Notes: a model not told the origin generated them from the sequence alone. DNA of 53,993 nt from UBA4660 sp034408895 (GCA_034408895.1 JAWXCI010000020.1:1-53993), one strand, 5' to 3'; numbered from the stretch's first letter, positions 15,234 to 24,121 are shown. Translations and numbers: made by a program.

Positions 15234-15644
15234 TTACAAATGCTGCTTCACAAATTCTTTGCAATACATTTTGATTTGATCGCGGGATGAACGAAACGCA
15301 TTCATAACCTCCTGTTCCGTGCCTTTTGTTTTAAAAGGGTCAGGAAAGTTCTGGTGAAATCGCCTTGCTTTACCGGGTATGTAGGGGCAATCCTCCCTGG
15401 CATGGTCGCACACCGTAATGATGAAATCAAAATCCACGTGCAGGTATTCGTCCACAAGATTCGAAGTGTGCTGCGAGATATCAATACCATCTTCCTTCAT
15501 CATGGCGATTGCCATGGAATTTACCCCGTGAGTTTCTATACCCGCGCTGAACACAGACGCACTGCCACCCGCAAAGTGTTGCAGGTAGCCGTGCGCCATC
15601 TGGCTGCGGCACGAGTTTCCGGTACAGAGGATAAGAATGTTCAA
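15234..15644 (-). CDS. arsC: arsenate reductase, low-molecular-weight phosphatase type
   Basis: A 136-residue cytoplasmic enzyme that reduces arsenate to arsenite with thioredoxin. MNILILCTGNSCRSQMAHGY carries the CX5R phosphatase-like loop with nucleophile Cys7 and Arg13. VTVCDHAREDCPYIPG supplies the two Cys that relay the disulfide. HQNFPDP supplies the general acid Asp. All key residues are present. It follows arsI by 67 bases in the cluster arsR-arsI-arsC and is presumably derepressed by arsenite through ArsR. Reduction without export would be harmful, yet no pump gene is adjacent. Confidence 0.96.
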   Translation of the reverse strand: MNILILCTGNSCRSQMAHGYLQHFAGGSASVFSAGIETHGVNSMAIAMMKEDGIDISQHTSNLVDEYLHVDFDFIITVCDHAREDCPYIPGKARRFHQNFPDPFKTKGTEQEVMNAFRSSRDQIKMYCKEFVKQHL

Positions 15645-15711
15645 TTGATCTGTTGTTGGATGATTTACGAAATAAGATTACCAACTACGCACTACCCCGT
15701 AATCCGAATTT

Positions 15712-16314
15712 TCAGCAACATGAAACTCCTTCTTTCACATCTTGCGTTTTGCATCCACAATCGCTGGCATCTTTAGCTTCCGGTGTGCAGCATTGTTCTT
15801 TCATAGGCGTGAGCGATGACAGTGCAACTTTCCTTTTCTCATGTGATGGAGTGCAGCAACCCACAGCATCCGCTTTCAATTCCACACCTGCCTTTTCCAG
15901 GTCGGTCATAGACATGGCATAACGCGGATCGTTAAATTCAGCATCCTCGTGGAAGTAGTACACCTCCCATTCAGTGCCATCGGGATCGGTTGCCCAAAAT
16001 TTGTCCTGCTTTGCATAGCAGCAACTCACTCCACATTCTTCACTGCTCACAATACCGGCAGCTGTGGCGGATTGCAATCGTTCGTCAAGTTGTTCTGGAG
16101 TTTCCACCTGGAAACCCAGGTGCCCGAAGTTGGAATGAACTTTTTCAGGCGACTCCACAAAAGAGATAATGAGGGAAGGTTCACCAAGTACATACTTCGC
16201 GTAGCCGGGCTTCACCTTTAAAGGTTCCTGCATAAAAAGTTTGTTGTAGAAGTGAATCGTGTTTTCAAGATTGCTCACGTAGAGCGATACATGCATGCGT
16301 GGGAATGTGTTCAT
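15712..16314 (-). CDS. arsI: ArsI/CadI-type VOC metalloenzyme with Cys-rich tail
   Basis: A 200-residue protein. Residues 5-125 form a vicinal-oxygen-chelate domain with His8 (RMHVSLYV), His65 (GHLGFQV) and Glu117 (EWEVYYF) as probable Fe ligands, plus the vicinal pair Cys98-Cys99 (ECGVSCCYAKQDKFWATDP) that binds As(III) in C-As lyases. ArsI cleaves methylarsenite to arsenite; the related CadI proteins are linked to cadmium. The tail from residue 150 carries four further Cys clusters (GCC, QCC, DCGC, SCC), so it may also sequester metal. It sits between arsR and arsC, consistent with an organoarsenical or arsenite response. Confidence 0.92.
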   Translation of the reverse strand: MNTFPRMHVSLYVSNLENTIHFYNKLFMQEPLKVKPGYAKYVLGEPSLIISFVESPEKVHSNFGHLGFQVETPEQLDERLQSATAAGIVSSEECGVSCCYAKQDKFWATDPDGTEWEVYYFHEDAEFNDPRYAMSMTDLEKAGVELKADAVGCCTPSHEKRKVALSSLTPMKEQCCTPEAKDASDCGCKTQDVKEGVSCC

Positions 16315-16386
16315 GTTTTTTGTTTTTTTATTGTTTGATGTTAGAATGTTCTGTTGTTTGAAATTCTCAATGGTCCAATGATTTTT

Positions 16387-16725
16387 TCAGCAGCACCCGT
16401 TCTTCTGTCCTTTTGCAATAAGCCCGTCAGCAAACTTGTTGAACTTGTCCAGCTCCTTCTGCAGGTTTTTCCAGTTGATGCAATAGCAGGAAGTGGTTCC
16501 TTCCAGTTCTCCCGTTATGAGTCCGGAATTCTTCAGCTCTTTAAGGTGTTGCGAAACGGTGGCCTGTGCCAGCGGCAGCACTTCCACTATCTCGCCACAG
16601 ATGCAGGTGTTCTTCTGCGCCAGCACTTTCAGTATGGCAACCCGTGCAGGGTGCGACATAGTCTTTGCAAAGTCAGCCACACTTTGTTCCTGCGTGGCGT
16701 ATTCATCTTTTTTTGTTGTTGTCAT
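16387..16725 (-). CDS. arsR: ArsR-family metalloregulator
   Basis: A 112-residue winged-helix repressor. The fold is readable from ADFAKTMSHPARVAILKVLA through the recognition helix LAQATVSQHLKELKNSGLI. Cys41 and Cys43 (NTCICGEI) lie in the helix that carries the ELCVCDL-type sensor in classic ArsR proteins, and the protein ends in CC. Binding of arsenite would release it from DNA. A palindromic operator at 16755-16778 lies 30-53 bases upstream of its start and overlaps a -7 box. This supports autoregulation of the arsR-arsI-arsC-membrane protein unit. Confidence 0.95.
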   Translation of the reverse strand: MTTTKKDEYATQEQSVADFAKTMSHPARVAILKVLAQKNTCICGEIVEVLPLAQATVSQHLKELKNSGLITGELEGTTSCYCINWKNLQKELDKFNKFADGLIAKGQKNGCC

Positions 16726-16749
16726 GATGTGTTTGTTTTTTATTCATCG

Positions 16750-16778
16750 CAAAAATACGATAATCGTATTTATACGAT
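16750..16778 (-). promoter_or_regulatory. ArsR operator overlapping the ars promoter
   Basis: A perfect 15-bp palindrome, ATACGATAATCGTAT (16755-16769), is followed after two bases by a third half-site ATACGAT (16772-16778). On the minus strand TATTTTTG (16757-16750) fits the -7 box TAnnTTTG and overlaps the palindrome, so repressor binding would block RNA polymerase directly. A TTG at -33 is missing at the usual distance. Confidence 0.75.
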
Positions 16779-16811
16779 AAAGCCCTTTGCGAATTTTTCA
16801 CAAAGGGCTTT
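16779..16811 (-). terminator. hairpin after the DUF4177-like gene
   Basis: AAAGCCCTTTG and CAAAGGGCTTT form a perfect 11-bp stem over an 11-nt loop. It lies 20 bases after the stop of the gene at 16832-17200 and before the ars operator, thus insulating the ars unit. The T-tract is weak. Confidence 0.65.
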
Positions 16812-16831
16812 ACTCATGGAAACAAAAAGCG

Positions 16832-17200
16832 TTATGACTTGACTTTGCGGAACAGGTAGCGGGTGATGAAAATACCGGTGCTTGCCTCGTGGCCATAAGC
16901 ACCACTGTTCACCTGGAAAAGTTCCCATCCCTCAGCGCTGAGGTCGGCCAGCTTGTCCCCAATCAGTTGGTCGTTGAGCCGCACGTTCGCGAAGTTGATA
17001 CCCACCATGGAGAAGAAATTCTCCATCTTGGTTTCCTGCAAAATACCCTGTGGATCGGTGGTAATCATGCGGCTTCGGCCCAATCCTCCCGGAATCACTG
17101 ACTCGATGGTGGTCATCTGGTACCAGTCATAAACAATTTGTGAAGTGCCTGAAAGGCTGATTGCAACAAGAGCAAAAACGAATAGAAATGATTTTTTCAT
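16832..17200 (-). CDS. secreted DUF4177-like protein
   Basis: A 122-residue protein with a clear signal peptide (MKKSFLFVFALVAISLSGTS, cut near SGTSQ). The mature part begins with YDWYQMTTIES, and KLADLSAEGWELFQVNSGAY is the hallmark LN-x-L-x-x-EGWEL segment of the DUF4177 fold. It ends in FITRYLFRKVK. The protein should reside in the periplasm. The role of this family is unknown. It is separated from arsR by a hairpin and is probably not part of the ars unit. Confidence 0.75.
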   Translation of the reverse strand: MKKSFLFVFALVAISLSGTSQIVYDWYQMTTIESVIPGGLGRSRMITTDPQGILQETKMENFFSMVGINFANVRLNDQLIGDKLADLSAEGWELFQVNSGAYGHEASTGIFITRYLFRKVKS

Positions 17201-17301
17201 AAATGTTTGATTTGGATTTGTGATTCAAATTTTCCAAGATTCAGGCCAAGGAGCAAAGGGCTTTGATTTCAATAGCTGGCCGTATTGTGACAATGCAAAA
17301 T

Positions 17302-17320
17302 GCCGGTAACAAATACCGGC
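17302..17320 (+). promoter_or_regulatory. hairpin upstream of a promoter-like box
   Basis: GCCGGTA, ACAAA, TACCGGC form a perfect 7-bp inverted repeat, followed 13 bases later by TACATTTG (17334-17341) just before the ATG at 17349. It could be an operator in the -35 region. Confidence 0.4.
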
Positions 17321-17348
17321 CTCGCACGACTTCTACATTTGCCCGCCT

Positions 17349-18608
17349 ATGTCTATGCGCCTGGTTATCTTCATCCTCTTACTCATTTTCATCGAAGTCT
17401 ATGCTTTCAAAGGCCTCCGCATGATGACGCTTTCGTGTGATCCTCTCTGGAGGAAACTGGTGCTTTGGTTTTTTGCGCTCACCACCATTTGCAGTTTCGG
17501 TTTTTTCTTTCTCATGATTTCCAACATGAGCTATTTCCTCGAAGTGAGGACTTACCACATTTTCAATTTCGTTATCGGATTGTTGTTTACCTGCCTTATC
17601 GTAAAGTGTGTTTTTGCAGTATTTCACCTGGCCGATGATGTTACACATTGGATCAGGCTTCTTGTCCAGGCTTTGAAATCGAAACCGGTTGAGGATGGTG
17701 GTGCAAAAATTTCGCGCATCCAGTTTTTCAACTATACCGGAATGGCTGTTTCCGGGTTGATGTTGGGTTCCATCCTTTATGGAATGCTGCGAGGCAAGTA
17801 CAACTTCCGTGTACTCACCGAAAAAATTTCATTCCCCGATCTTCCTAAAGCATTTGATGGTTTGCGCATCGTGCATATCTCCGATTTGCACCTTGGGAGT
17901 TTCAACGAAACATTTGATGAAGTGCAAAAAGGTTTTGATCTCATCAATGAATTGGATGCGGATTACATTTTCTTCACCGGGGACATGATCAACAATTTTT
18001 CCGATGAAGCTGAGCCATGGATTGAACGGCTGCGAAACCTGAAAGCGAAGCATGGAAAATTTTCTATCCTCGGCAATCATGATTACGGGGATTATGCACT
18101 GGGTGATTATCCCGACCTGAAAGCAAAGAGTATTGCCCGGCTTGCAGAAATTTATGCAGAGTGCGACTTCCGCCTGTTACGGAATGAAAATGTGGTGCTG
18201 GAAAGAAACGGTGAACGAATCACGCTTCTCGGTTCAGAAAACTGGGGACGTGGCGGCTTCTCGAAATACGGTGACCTGAAAAAGACTATGGATGGTGTGG
18301 CACCAGATAATTTCAAAATCCTGTTGAGTCATGACCCCACACACTGGGAACGTGAAGTGTTGGGTAAGGAAAAAATTCAACTCACACTTAGCGGACACAC
18401 TCATGGTGCACAGATCGGAGTTGAGGTTCCCGCATTGGGCATCAAGTTTTCTCCTTCAACATGGATTGGCTACAAACGCTGGGGAGGACATTACACCGAA
18501 GGCGACCAGCATCTTTATGTGAACCGCGGCTTTGGGTTTTTAGCTTTTCCCACACGCGCTGGAATACCACCAGAGATCACGTTGATTGAGTTGAAAGCCA
18601 TGATTTGA
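17349..18608 (+). CDS. membrane-anchored metallophosphoesterase
   Basis: A 419-residue protein with an N-terminal membrane region (helices at about 3-20, 38-62, 70-95 and 128-147) and a calcineurin-like phosphoesterase domain from about residue 165. The metal-binding blocks are present: LRIVHISDLHLGSF (D-x-H), YIFFTGDMINN (GD), FSILGNHDYGD (GNHD) and LTLSGHTHGAQIG (GHTH). This resembles YkuE/YaeI-type enzymes, some of which cleave the diphosphate of UDP-diacylglucosamine-like lipids; the substrate here is unknown. A TACATTTG box ends 7 bases before the ATG, so the mRNA may be nearly leaderless. Confidence 0.93.
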   Translation: MSMRLVIFILLLIFIEVYAFKGLRMMTLSCDPLWRKLVLWFFALTTICSFGFFFLMISNMSYFLEVRTYHIFNFVIGLLFTCLIVKCVFAVFHLADDVTHWIRLLVQALKSKPVEDGGAKISRIQFFNYTGMAVSGLMLGSILYGMLRGKYNFRVLTEKISFPDLPKAFDGLRIVHISDLHLGSFNETFDEVQKGFDLINELDADYIFFTGDMINNFSDEAEPWIERLRNLKAKHGKFSILGNHDYGDYALGDYPDLKAKSIARLAEIYAECDFRLLRNENVVLERNGERITLLGSENWGRGGFSKYGDLKKTMDGVAPDNFKILLSHDPTHWEREVLGKEKIQLTLSGHTHGAQIGVEVPALGIKFSPSTWIGYKRWGGHYTEGDQHLYVNRGFGFLAFPTRAGIPPEITLIELKAMI

Positions 18609-18829
18609 GGCTTTGTCAATGGTCAACTACAATAACTCTCATTCCTTTCCAAATGCCATCGGTATTCTTCCGTTGGTCAACAACCCCATTACCACCGGGA
18701 ATCAATGGACGGTTGAGTGCGATTGATGACATGATGTTGGAAATGATTTCAAAAAAACACTAACCTCCACACCCTTTTATCTTCGCGCCCCCAAAAAAAT
18801 ATAACGTAGAGTAATTTTCAATTCGAACC

Positions 18830-20518
18830 ATGGCTGACGACAAAAAAATAATCTTCTCGATGGTGGGTGTCAACAAAGTGACCCCGCAAGGCAAACACAT
18901 CATCAAGAACATCTACCTCTCGTTTTACTACGGGGCCAAAATTGGCATCCTCGGTATGAACGGTTCCGGTAAATCCACGGTGATGAAAATCATTGCCGGT
19001 CTGGACGATTCGTTCCAGGGTGATGTGGTGTGGAGTCCTGGTTATTCTGTCGGATACCTTCCGCAGGAACCACAACTTGATGATAACAAAACAGTGCGCG
19101 AGATTGTGGAGGAAGGTGTAAAACCGGTTACCGATGCTTTGAAAGAGTTTGAAGAAATCAATGCTAAATTCATGGATGAAGAAATCCTGAACGATGCTGA
19201 TAAAATGGAAGCACTTGTGAACCGGCAGGCTGCGGTTCAGGACAAAATTGAAGCACTGGGCGGTTGGGATTTGGACAACAAACTTTCTGTTGCCATGGAC
19301 GCACTTCGTTGTCCACCCGAAGATCAAAAAATTGGCGTACTCAGTGGAGGAGAAAGAAGGAGAGTAGCACTCTGCCGCTTGCTGCTACAAAATCCAGATG
19401 TACTACTGCTCGATGAGCCAACGAACCACCTCGATGCTGAAAGCGTGATGTGGTTGGAGCAACATCTTGCCCAATACTCCGGCACTGTGCTCGCAGTTAC
19501 CCACGACCGTTACTTCCTGGACAATGTGGCAGGATGGATTCTGGAACTCGACCGTGGCGAAGGCATTCCCTACCAGGGCAACTACACATCTTGGCTCGAA
19601 CAAAAAACAAAACGCCTTGCACAGGAAGAAAAGCAAGAGAGCAAACGCAGGAAAATTCTTGAACGCGAATTGGAGTGGGTGCGTCTGACTCCGAAAGGAC
19701 GTCAATCGAAAAACAAAGCGCGTCTTAAGAATTACGACAAGATGATGAGTGAAAGCGAAAAGGAGAAAGAAGCCTCGCTCGAATTGCCGATTCCCAACGG
19801 GCCACGTTTGGGGCAGGACGTTATTGAGTTTACTAATGTCACCAAAGGATATGAGGACAAACTGCTGATAGAAAATCTTTCATTCAAACTTCCGCCTGCG
19901 GGCATCGTTGGTGTGATTGGACCCAATGGTGCAGGTAAAACCACCTTGTTCCGCATGATCATGAAAGAAGAAAATCCTGATGACGGAAGTATCCAGATTG
20001 GAGACACGGTGAAAATCGGATACGTGGATCAGCGCCATGCCGAGATTGATGAAAACAAATCGGTGTACGAAGTAATCAGTGGTGGCAACGAAGTGATTGA
20101 GGTGGGCGGACAAACCATCAACTCGCGCGCTTTCTGTGGCAAGTTCAATTTCCAGGGAGCCGACCAACAGAAGAAATGCGGAGTGCTTTCAGGTGGCGAA
20201 CGCAACCGACTACATCTGGCGCTCACCTTAAAAACTGAAGCCAACGTTCTGCTGCTTGATGAGCCAACCAACGATATTGACGTGAACACACTTCGCGCCT
20301 TGGAAGAAGGCATCCAGAGTTTTGCTGGTTGTGCAGTAGTGATTTCACACGATAGATGGTTCCTTGACAGAATTTGTACACACATCCTTGCGTTCGAGGG
20401 AGATTCAAGCGTTTATTTCTTTGAAGGAGATTTTTCTGAATACGAGGAAAACAAGTTGAAGCGTTTGGGCGACACCACTCCGCACAGGCTTAAGTACAAG
20501 AAATTGGTCAGGGCGTAA
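18830..20518 (+). CDS. ettA: energy-dependent translational throttle protein EttA (ABC-F)
   Basis: A 562-residue soluble protein with two ATP-binding cassettes and no membrane domain. The first has GILGMNGSGKST, VLSGGERRRVALC and VLLLDEPTNHLD. The second has GVIGPNGAGKTT, GVLSGGERNRLHLAL and VLLLDEPTNDID. The linker with ERELEWVRLTPKGRQSKNKA, the arm between domains, and the start MADDKKIIFSMVGVNKV fit EttA rather than other ABC-F members; E. coli EttA has 555 residues. It binds the ribosomal E site and gates entry into elongation according to the ATP level. The promoter-like TATCTTCG at 18778-18785 precedes it. Confidence 0.96.
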   Translation: MADDKKIIFSMVGVNKVTPQGKHIIKNIYLSFYYGAKIGILGMNGSGKSTVMKIIAGLDDSFQGDVVWSPGYSVGYLPQEPQLDDNKTVREIVEEGVKPVTDALKEFEEINAKFMDEEILNDADKMEALVNRQAAVQDKIEALGGWDLDNKLSVAMDALRCPPEDQKIGVLSGGERRRVALCRLLLQNPDVLLLDEPTNHLDAESVMWLEQHLAQYSGTVLAVTHDRYFLDNVAGWILELDRGEGIPYQGNYTSWLEQKTKRLAQEEKQESKRRKILERELEWVRLTPKGRQSKNKARLKNYDKMMSESEKEKEASLELPIPNGPRLGQDVIEFTNVTKGYEDKLLIENLSFKLPPAGIVGVIGPNGAGKTTLFRMIMKEENPDDGSIQIGDTVKIGYVDQRHAEIDENKSVYEVISGGNEVIEVGGQTINSRAFCGKFNFQGADQQKKCGVLSGGERNRLHLALTLKTEANVLLLDEPTNDIDVNTLRALEEGIQSFAGCAVVISHDRWFLDRICTHILAFEGDSSVYFFEGDFSEYEENKLKRLGDTTPHRLKYKKLVRA

Positions 20519-20563
20519 TCAAGCCGAAAACACAAAATTGTGCGCTTAGTTGTCGGATTTTGA

Positions 20564-20713
20564 TTTAGTTTAATAATCAATGATTTTGCTGCAAGCGATA
20601 CAACAGACTTCTTGACTATTGATGTGGAATCCGATTGTGACAATCTGCAAAAAGTCATCAGACTGATTGCTGAAATGAGTTGGGCTATTACCGCTAGGCA
20701 AAGGGAATACTAG
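20564..20713 (+). pseudogene. start-less gene tail, unrecognised
   Basis: After a TGA the frame reads NDFAASDTTDFLTIDVESD, then CDNLQKVIRLIAEMSWAIT, and ends at a TAG that overlaps the stop of the convergent gene. The composition is protein-like but no ATG is available upstream, so it is probably the remnant of a lost gene. Confidence 0.3.
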
Positions 20714-21348
20714 AATCTCTCATACGCATATACCACCGAAATATCCAACCCGCTCGTCACGCTCTGGTATTTTCTGAGCAGAGGCAATTCGTGTTGGTCA
20801 TAAAGATTGGTGAGCGACCGTTCATCGCGGATTATGGATCCGGGATGTGTCTTATTGGAAAGCGCTTCCAGTTTTCCATCGCGATCATACCATTGTTCCG
20901 ACTTCACAAGTATGCCTGCAGAATTGTAGTTGTAGGTTTCTTTCATCCAGAAATTGCGGATGGGCTCCTGAAGCAATCGTTCAATAACGCGTCCTTTTGT
21001 ATCGTAGGTCAACGTGAAATTTATGGGTCTGAAATCGGCAAAAACATGCTCGATGGAAGCGGAGTAAATCTTTCCTTCTGCATCATATTGGTAGCTATAA
21101 GTGGCATAGTGCCTTCCCCTCGCGAAAAATTCCTTGAAAGAAATCATTCTGCCGTTCACATCAAATTCCGCAATGCCGGTGATGAGGGTGTCCAAAGCAA
21201 TTTTATCACGATAAGAAATCTCCTTTGTGGTTTGTGTCCTCACTTTGTTCTTCTTAAACAACGGGGCGAAATCCAATGGCTTAAGATCCTGCGAACGCGC
21301 AGTGCAGAACGTGAACAAGAAGCTTAAACATAAAACAACGACACGCAT
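20710..21348 (-). CDS. secreted protein with YD/RHS-like strands
   Basis: A 212-residue protein with a signal peptide (MRVVVLCLSFLFTFCTARSQ). The mature part contains several steps of the type T-Y-x-Y-D-A-x-G-K-I and T-Y-D-T-K-G-R-V-I-E-R, then YNYNSAGILVKSEQWYDRDG, which are YD-repeat-like hairpins found in RHS and related beta-sheet proteins. It lacks an RHS core. It is probably periplasmic or surface-exposed; the function is unknown. It is convergent with a gene tail at 20564-20713 and divergent from the DUF1684 gene. Confidence 0.7.
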   Translation of the reverse strand: MRVVVLCLSFLFTFCTARSQDLKPLDFAPLFKKNKVRTQTTKEISYRDKIALDTLITGIAEFDVNGRMISFKEFFARGRHYATYSYQYDAEGKIYSASIEHVFADFRPINFTLTYDTKGRVIERLLQEPIRNFWMKETYNYNSAGILVKSEQWYDRDGKLEALSNKTHPGSIIRDERSLTNLYDQHELPLLRKYQSVTSGLDISVVYAYERF

Positions 21349-21401
21349 ACCTCAAATAAGTTTGAATTTTGTACCGTTACAATCTGAAAAAGGTTATGAT
21401 G

Positions 21402-22010
21402 ATGAAAAGAAATTTTGTTTTGCTAATGATGATGGTGACGTGTACAGTAACCAGTCTGGAAGCTCAGTCGGATTACAAGGCCGGGGTCATGGCTTTCCGC
21501 GACAGCACCAACAGGGCGTTTGCTGATACTGCCACTTCCATCCTGATGCCGCAGGATATTCCAGGATTTCATGGACTGGAATTTTTCCCGATTAATGAAA
21601 AATTTAGGGTGAAAGCGAAATTTACCAGAATAAAAATCGCTCAGGCCGTACCGATGAAAACAAGCGGTACGCGCACACCGCCTTACAAACCATACGGCTG
21701 GCTCGATTTCAAAATTGACAAAAAGAAATTCAGGCTTACGCTGTATCAAAGTGTCGACCCCCAACGCCCGCATCTCAATAACTACTTGCTGCTTGCTTTC
21801 ACAGACCTCACTACCGGCCAGGAATGTTATGGCGGGGGCCGTTACCTTGAATTCACCACCGATGAAGTGCAAAAGAAAATGGTGGTTGACTTCAACTTTT
21901 GCTACAATCCTTATTGCGCTTACAACAATAAATACTCGTGTGTGATTCCTCCTGCTGAAAATTTTCTTGACGTTAGGATTGAAGCAGGAGTGAAGAAATT
22001 TCACGAATGA
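21402..22010 (+). CDS. DUF1684 family secreted protein
   Basis: The start at 21402 (third of three consecutive ATG codons) gives the signal peptide MKRNFVLLMMMVTCTVTSLE. The conserved DUF1684 features are present: FRDSTNRAFAD near the start, FFPINEKFRVKAKF, KPYGWLDFKIDKKKFRLTLY, then TTGQECYGGGRYLE and DFNFCYNPYCAYNNKYSCVIPP. The family is common in Bacteroidota and has no proven reaction; the conserved Cys and Tyr cluster near the end suggests a binding site. Its last 10 bases overlap the end of the convergent YkgJ-like gene. Confidence 0.88.
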   Translation: MKRNFVLLMMMVTCTVTSLEAQSDYKAGVMAFRDSTNRAFADTATSILMPQDIPGFHGLEFFPINEKFRVKAKFTRIKIAQAVPMKTSGTRTPPYKPYGWLDFKIDKKKFRLTLYQSVDPQRPHLNNYLLLAFTDLTTGQECYGGGRYLEFTTDEVQKKMVVDFNFCYNPYCAYNNKYSCVIPPAENFLDVRIEAGVKKFHE

Positions 22011-22600
22011 GAGTTGGATGTTTTTCGCTTCCTGTAAGCGTAATAATGCAGCACCACCTCAAGTGCTTTTTTCATTGCAGTGTTGATGGGAAAAAATTCA
22101 ACCAGCGAAGGATCAATGGATGAAAGCCGTGAGTAATAATCACTCATCACCGGAATCTGTTTTCCGTTTTTCAAATCATCACACACACGATCGAATTCTT
22201 TTGCCTGATCTTGTTTGATGAATTTGCAGGTGACGAGTTCTGCCTGTCCTTCCTTGTTTCTTCTTGCCGAATAGCCAAACAGACGGCATATCAATCCGCG
22301 GTTCGGATATTCGCTGCATAGCCCACCGAAGTTGGTGACATGTGGACGAAAGACATGACACAATGTTGAATCATTTTCGTTTAGATGATTAAGTGTATCC
22401 TCCGCTTTGCCTTCATCATAAAACTGTAGAGCGAGGGGAAGAAACTCGAGAGGAGTTGCTTCGATGTCCGGCTTTTTGCAACATTCACCACATCCGCTGA
22501 GGCAATGTAAGCCGCTGGATTTTTGAAACTCTGCAATTTCATTATCCAGCGAGGCGAATAACTTTTTTACCGAAGAAACTTTTTGTGGTAGTGTGCTCAT
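22001..22600 (-). CDS. YkgJ-type cysteine cluster protein
   Basis: A 199-residue cytoplasmic protein with the zinc/iron-binding Cys cluster C-L-S-G-C-G-E-C-C-K-K-P-D near residue 34, then CHVF, GLCSEYPNRGLICRLFGY. This is the CxxCxxCC-like pattern of the UPF0153/YkgJ family, whose role is unknown but which is thought to bind a metal cluster. Its ATG overlaps the stop of the upstream nuclease-like gene by 4 bases (ATGA), so the two are translationally coupled. The pairing has no obvious logic. Confidence 0.88.
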   Translation of the reverse strand: MSTLPQKVSSVKKLFASLDNEIAEFQKSSGLHCLSGCGECCKKPDIEATPLEFLPLALQFYDEGKAEDTLNHLNENDSTLCHVFRPHVTNFGGLCSEYPNRGLICRLFGYSARRNKEGQAELVTCKFIKQDQAKEFDRVCDDLKNGKQIPVMSDYYSRLSSIDPSLVEFFPINTAMKKALEVVLHYYAYRKRKTSNSHS

Positions 22601-23898
22601 CTCACCACCCCGAACCGGCTGGAGAGTTGGACTCCATCTTCACTTGTGATGTTCAACACGTACATGCCGTTTGCAAACGTTGAACAATCAATTCCGATGC
22701 TTGAATTTGAGCGATGGATGTTTTGGTACACGATTTCACCATTTGTGTTTGAAATTGATATGAAGCAGTGTATTGAAGTCTTAGTGCGGATAATGAATTC
22801 CATTTTTTCTGAAACCAGGTTGCCCGTTGTGAATTCTATTTCCACTTCAATATTCGCTTCTTCAATTTGTTTCGGTTCGGGCAAAACAGTTTCCAGTTCC
22901 ATCACCTGTGGCAGATGGTCGCTCATGTAATACAGTGCAATAAGAATGTTGAGGGGAATGGGATTGGCCTCAGCACATGCAGTGATGTCGAGGTTCAGAC
23001 ACTCGCCCGTGTTGCCTAGGGATTTGTACGAATCTTCAACGTATCGCAAAGGCGATTCATCCTCCATCAGGCTTTGAGAAAGAATGATAAAATCGAAGCG
23101 GTCGTCAATTCCACCACTTGCACCATCATTGTAAATCACGTCTTCCCGTGTGCTTTGGGTTAAGATTTCTTTGTGCGGAAATCCGCTATAAACCCAGTTG
23201 CCATAATCCCCAAAAGGGTCAACGAGCAGTATAGGGTTGTTATTATCCACTATGGCTTCGTAGGCAGGTTCCATATTGTTGTAGATGTTGAAATCGCCAG
23301 CAAAAATCACGTTGCTGCCGGGTGGAATTGTTTCCAGATGATCAATCAGTGAGTTCACCATACTCAGGCGAATTGCCTGTTCTGCTGTGCCCTGCGAACT
23401 TTTCAGATGCGTCACATAAACGTAAATAAATGAAGTATCAGCACCGTTTTCCAATTCGGGGTCGTTGAGGTAAAGCAGAAATTCGTTGATATCGCGATAT
23501 TCTGTGAGTACCACAGATTCATTCACAAGCACCAACGAATTCATATCGTAAACAATTGCATGCTGCAAAGGATTGTCGCCACCACCATCGTTAGATTGTT
23601 GCGGAACGAAAGTGCCGGAAGCAAAATTTCCATAGCCGAGTGTGTTCATCATATCAGTAATGGACAGCAAACCGGATTCATTTTCCAGTTCCTGAATCAG
23701 GAAAAGGTGAGGCTTGTAATAGTCCACAATTTTTTCAAGCGTATCAATTCTTGTAGTGATGTTGCTCGTTGGAAAATTGAGCAGGTTGTAGCTCATGAGC
23801 CTTAAATGTGCCTGTGCCAATACGTTGGAGCACAAGAAAAGAACAGGCACTACGGCTAAAAGAAATTGGGTAAAGGAGCGATAGAGAAGTTTATACAT
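22597..23898 (-). CDS. T9SS type A cargo, endonuclease/exonuclease/phosphatase-like
   Basis: The frame opens at 23976, but the start at 23898 (MYKLLYRSFTQFLLAVVPVL) gives the signal peptide. The core follows the EEP fold: LRLMSYNLLNFP (Asn), FLIQELENESG (catalytic Glu), NVIFAGDFNIYNN (Asp and Asn) and MSDHLPQVMEL (final Asp-His). It is thus probably a surface or extracellular nuclease or phosphoesterase. The last 80 residues, from FTTGNLVSEKMEF through GEIVYQN to NGMYVLNITSEDG and SSRFGVVR, form a T9SS type A sorting domain. Secreted nucleases scavenge phosphate or DNA; this is inference. Confidence 0.9.
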   Translation of the reverse strand: MYKLLYRSFTQFLLAVVPVLFLCSNVLAQAHLRLMSYNLLNFPTSNITTRIDTLEKIVDYYKPHLFLIQELENESGLLSITDMMNTLGYGNFASGTFVPQQSNDGGGDNPLQHAIVYDMNSLVLVNESVVLTEYRDINEFLLYLNDPELENGADTSFIYVYVTHLKSSQGTAEQAIRLSMVNSLIDHLETIPPGSNVIFAGDFNIYNNMEPAYEAIVDNNNPILLVDPFGDYGNWVYSGFPHKEILTQSTREDVIYNDGASGGIDDRFDFIILSQSLMEDESPLRYVEDSYKSLGNTGECLNLDITACAEANPIPLNILIALYYMSDHLPQVMELETVLPEPKQIEEANIEVEIEFTTGNLVSEKMEFIIRTKTSIHCFISISNTNGEIVYQNIHRSNSSIGIDCSTFANGMYVLNITSEDGVQLSSRFGVVR

Positions 23899-24121
23899 GT
23901 TTAGCATTATTACAATTTTTCTTGTGTTGTCAACGAGCGCCTCCGCGCAGTGATATTTAGTATTCCAGAAATGCATTCAGGCAAAGAAGAAAAATAACGC
24001 GACATTATTGTGGGATAAACTAAAGCCTCAAACACTTCCTGGGCTGGTTTTGCAATTCTGATTTTTACTTTGACTTCCAGTAATTCGTTCACCATGCGCG
24101 CTTGTCTATGATGCGTCAAAC

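Noticed and set aside
18616..18732. Minus-strand 38-residue frame starting MSSIALNRPLIPGG
   Set aside because: It looks somewhat protein-like, but it is short, has no promoter or family, and overlaps no conserved neighbour; it may be a remnant.
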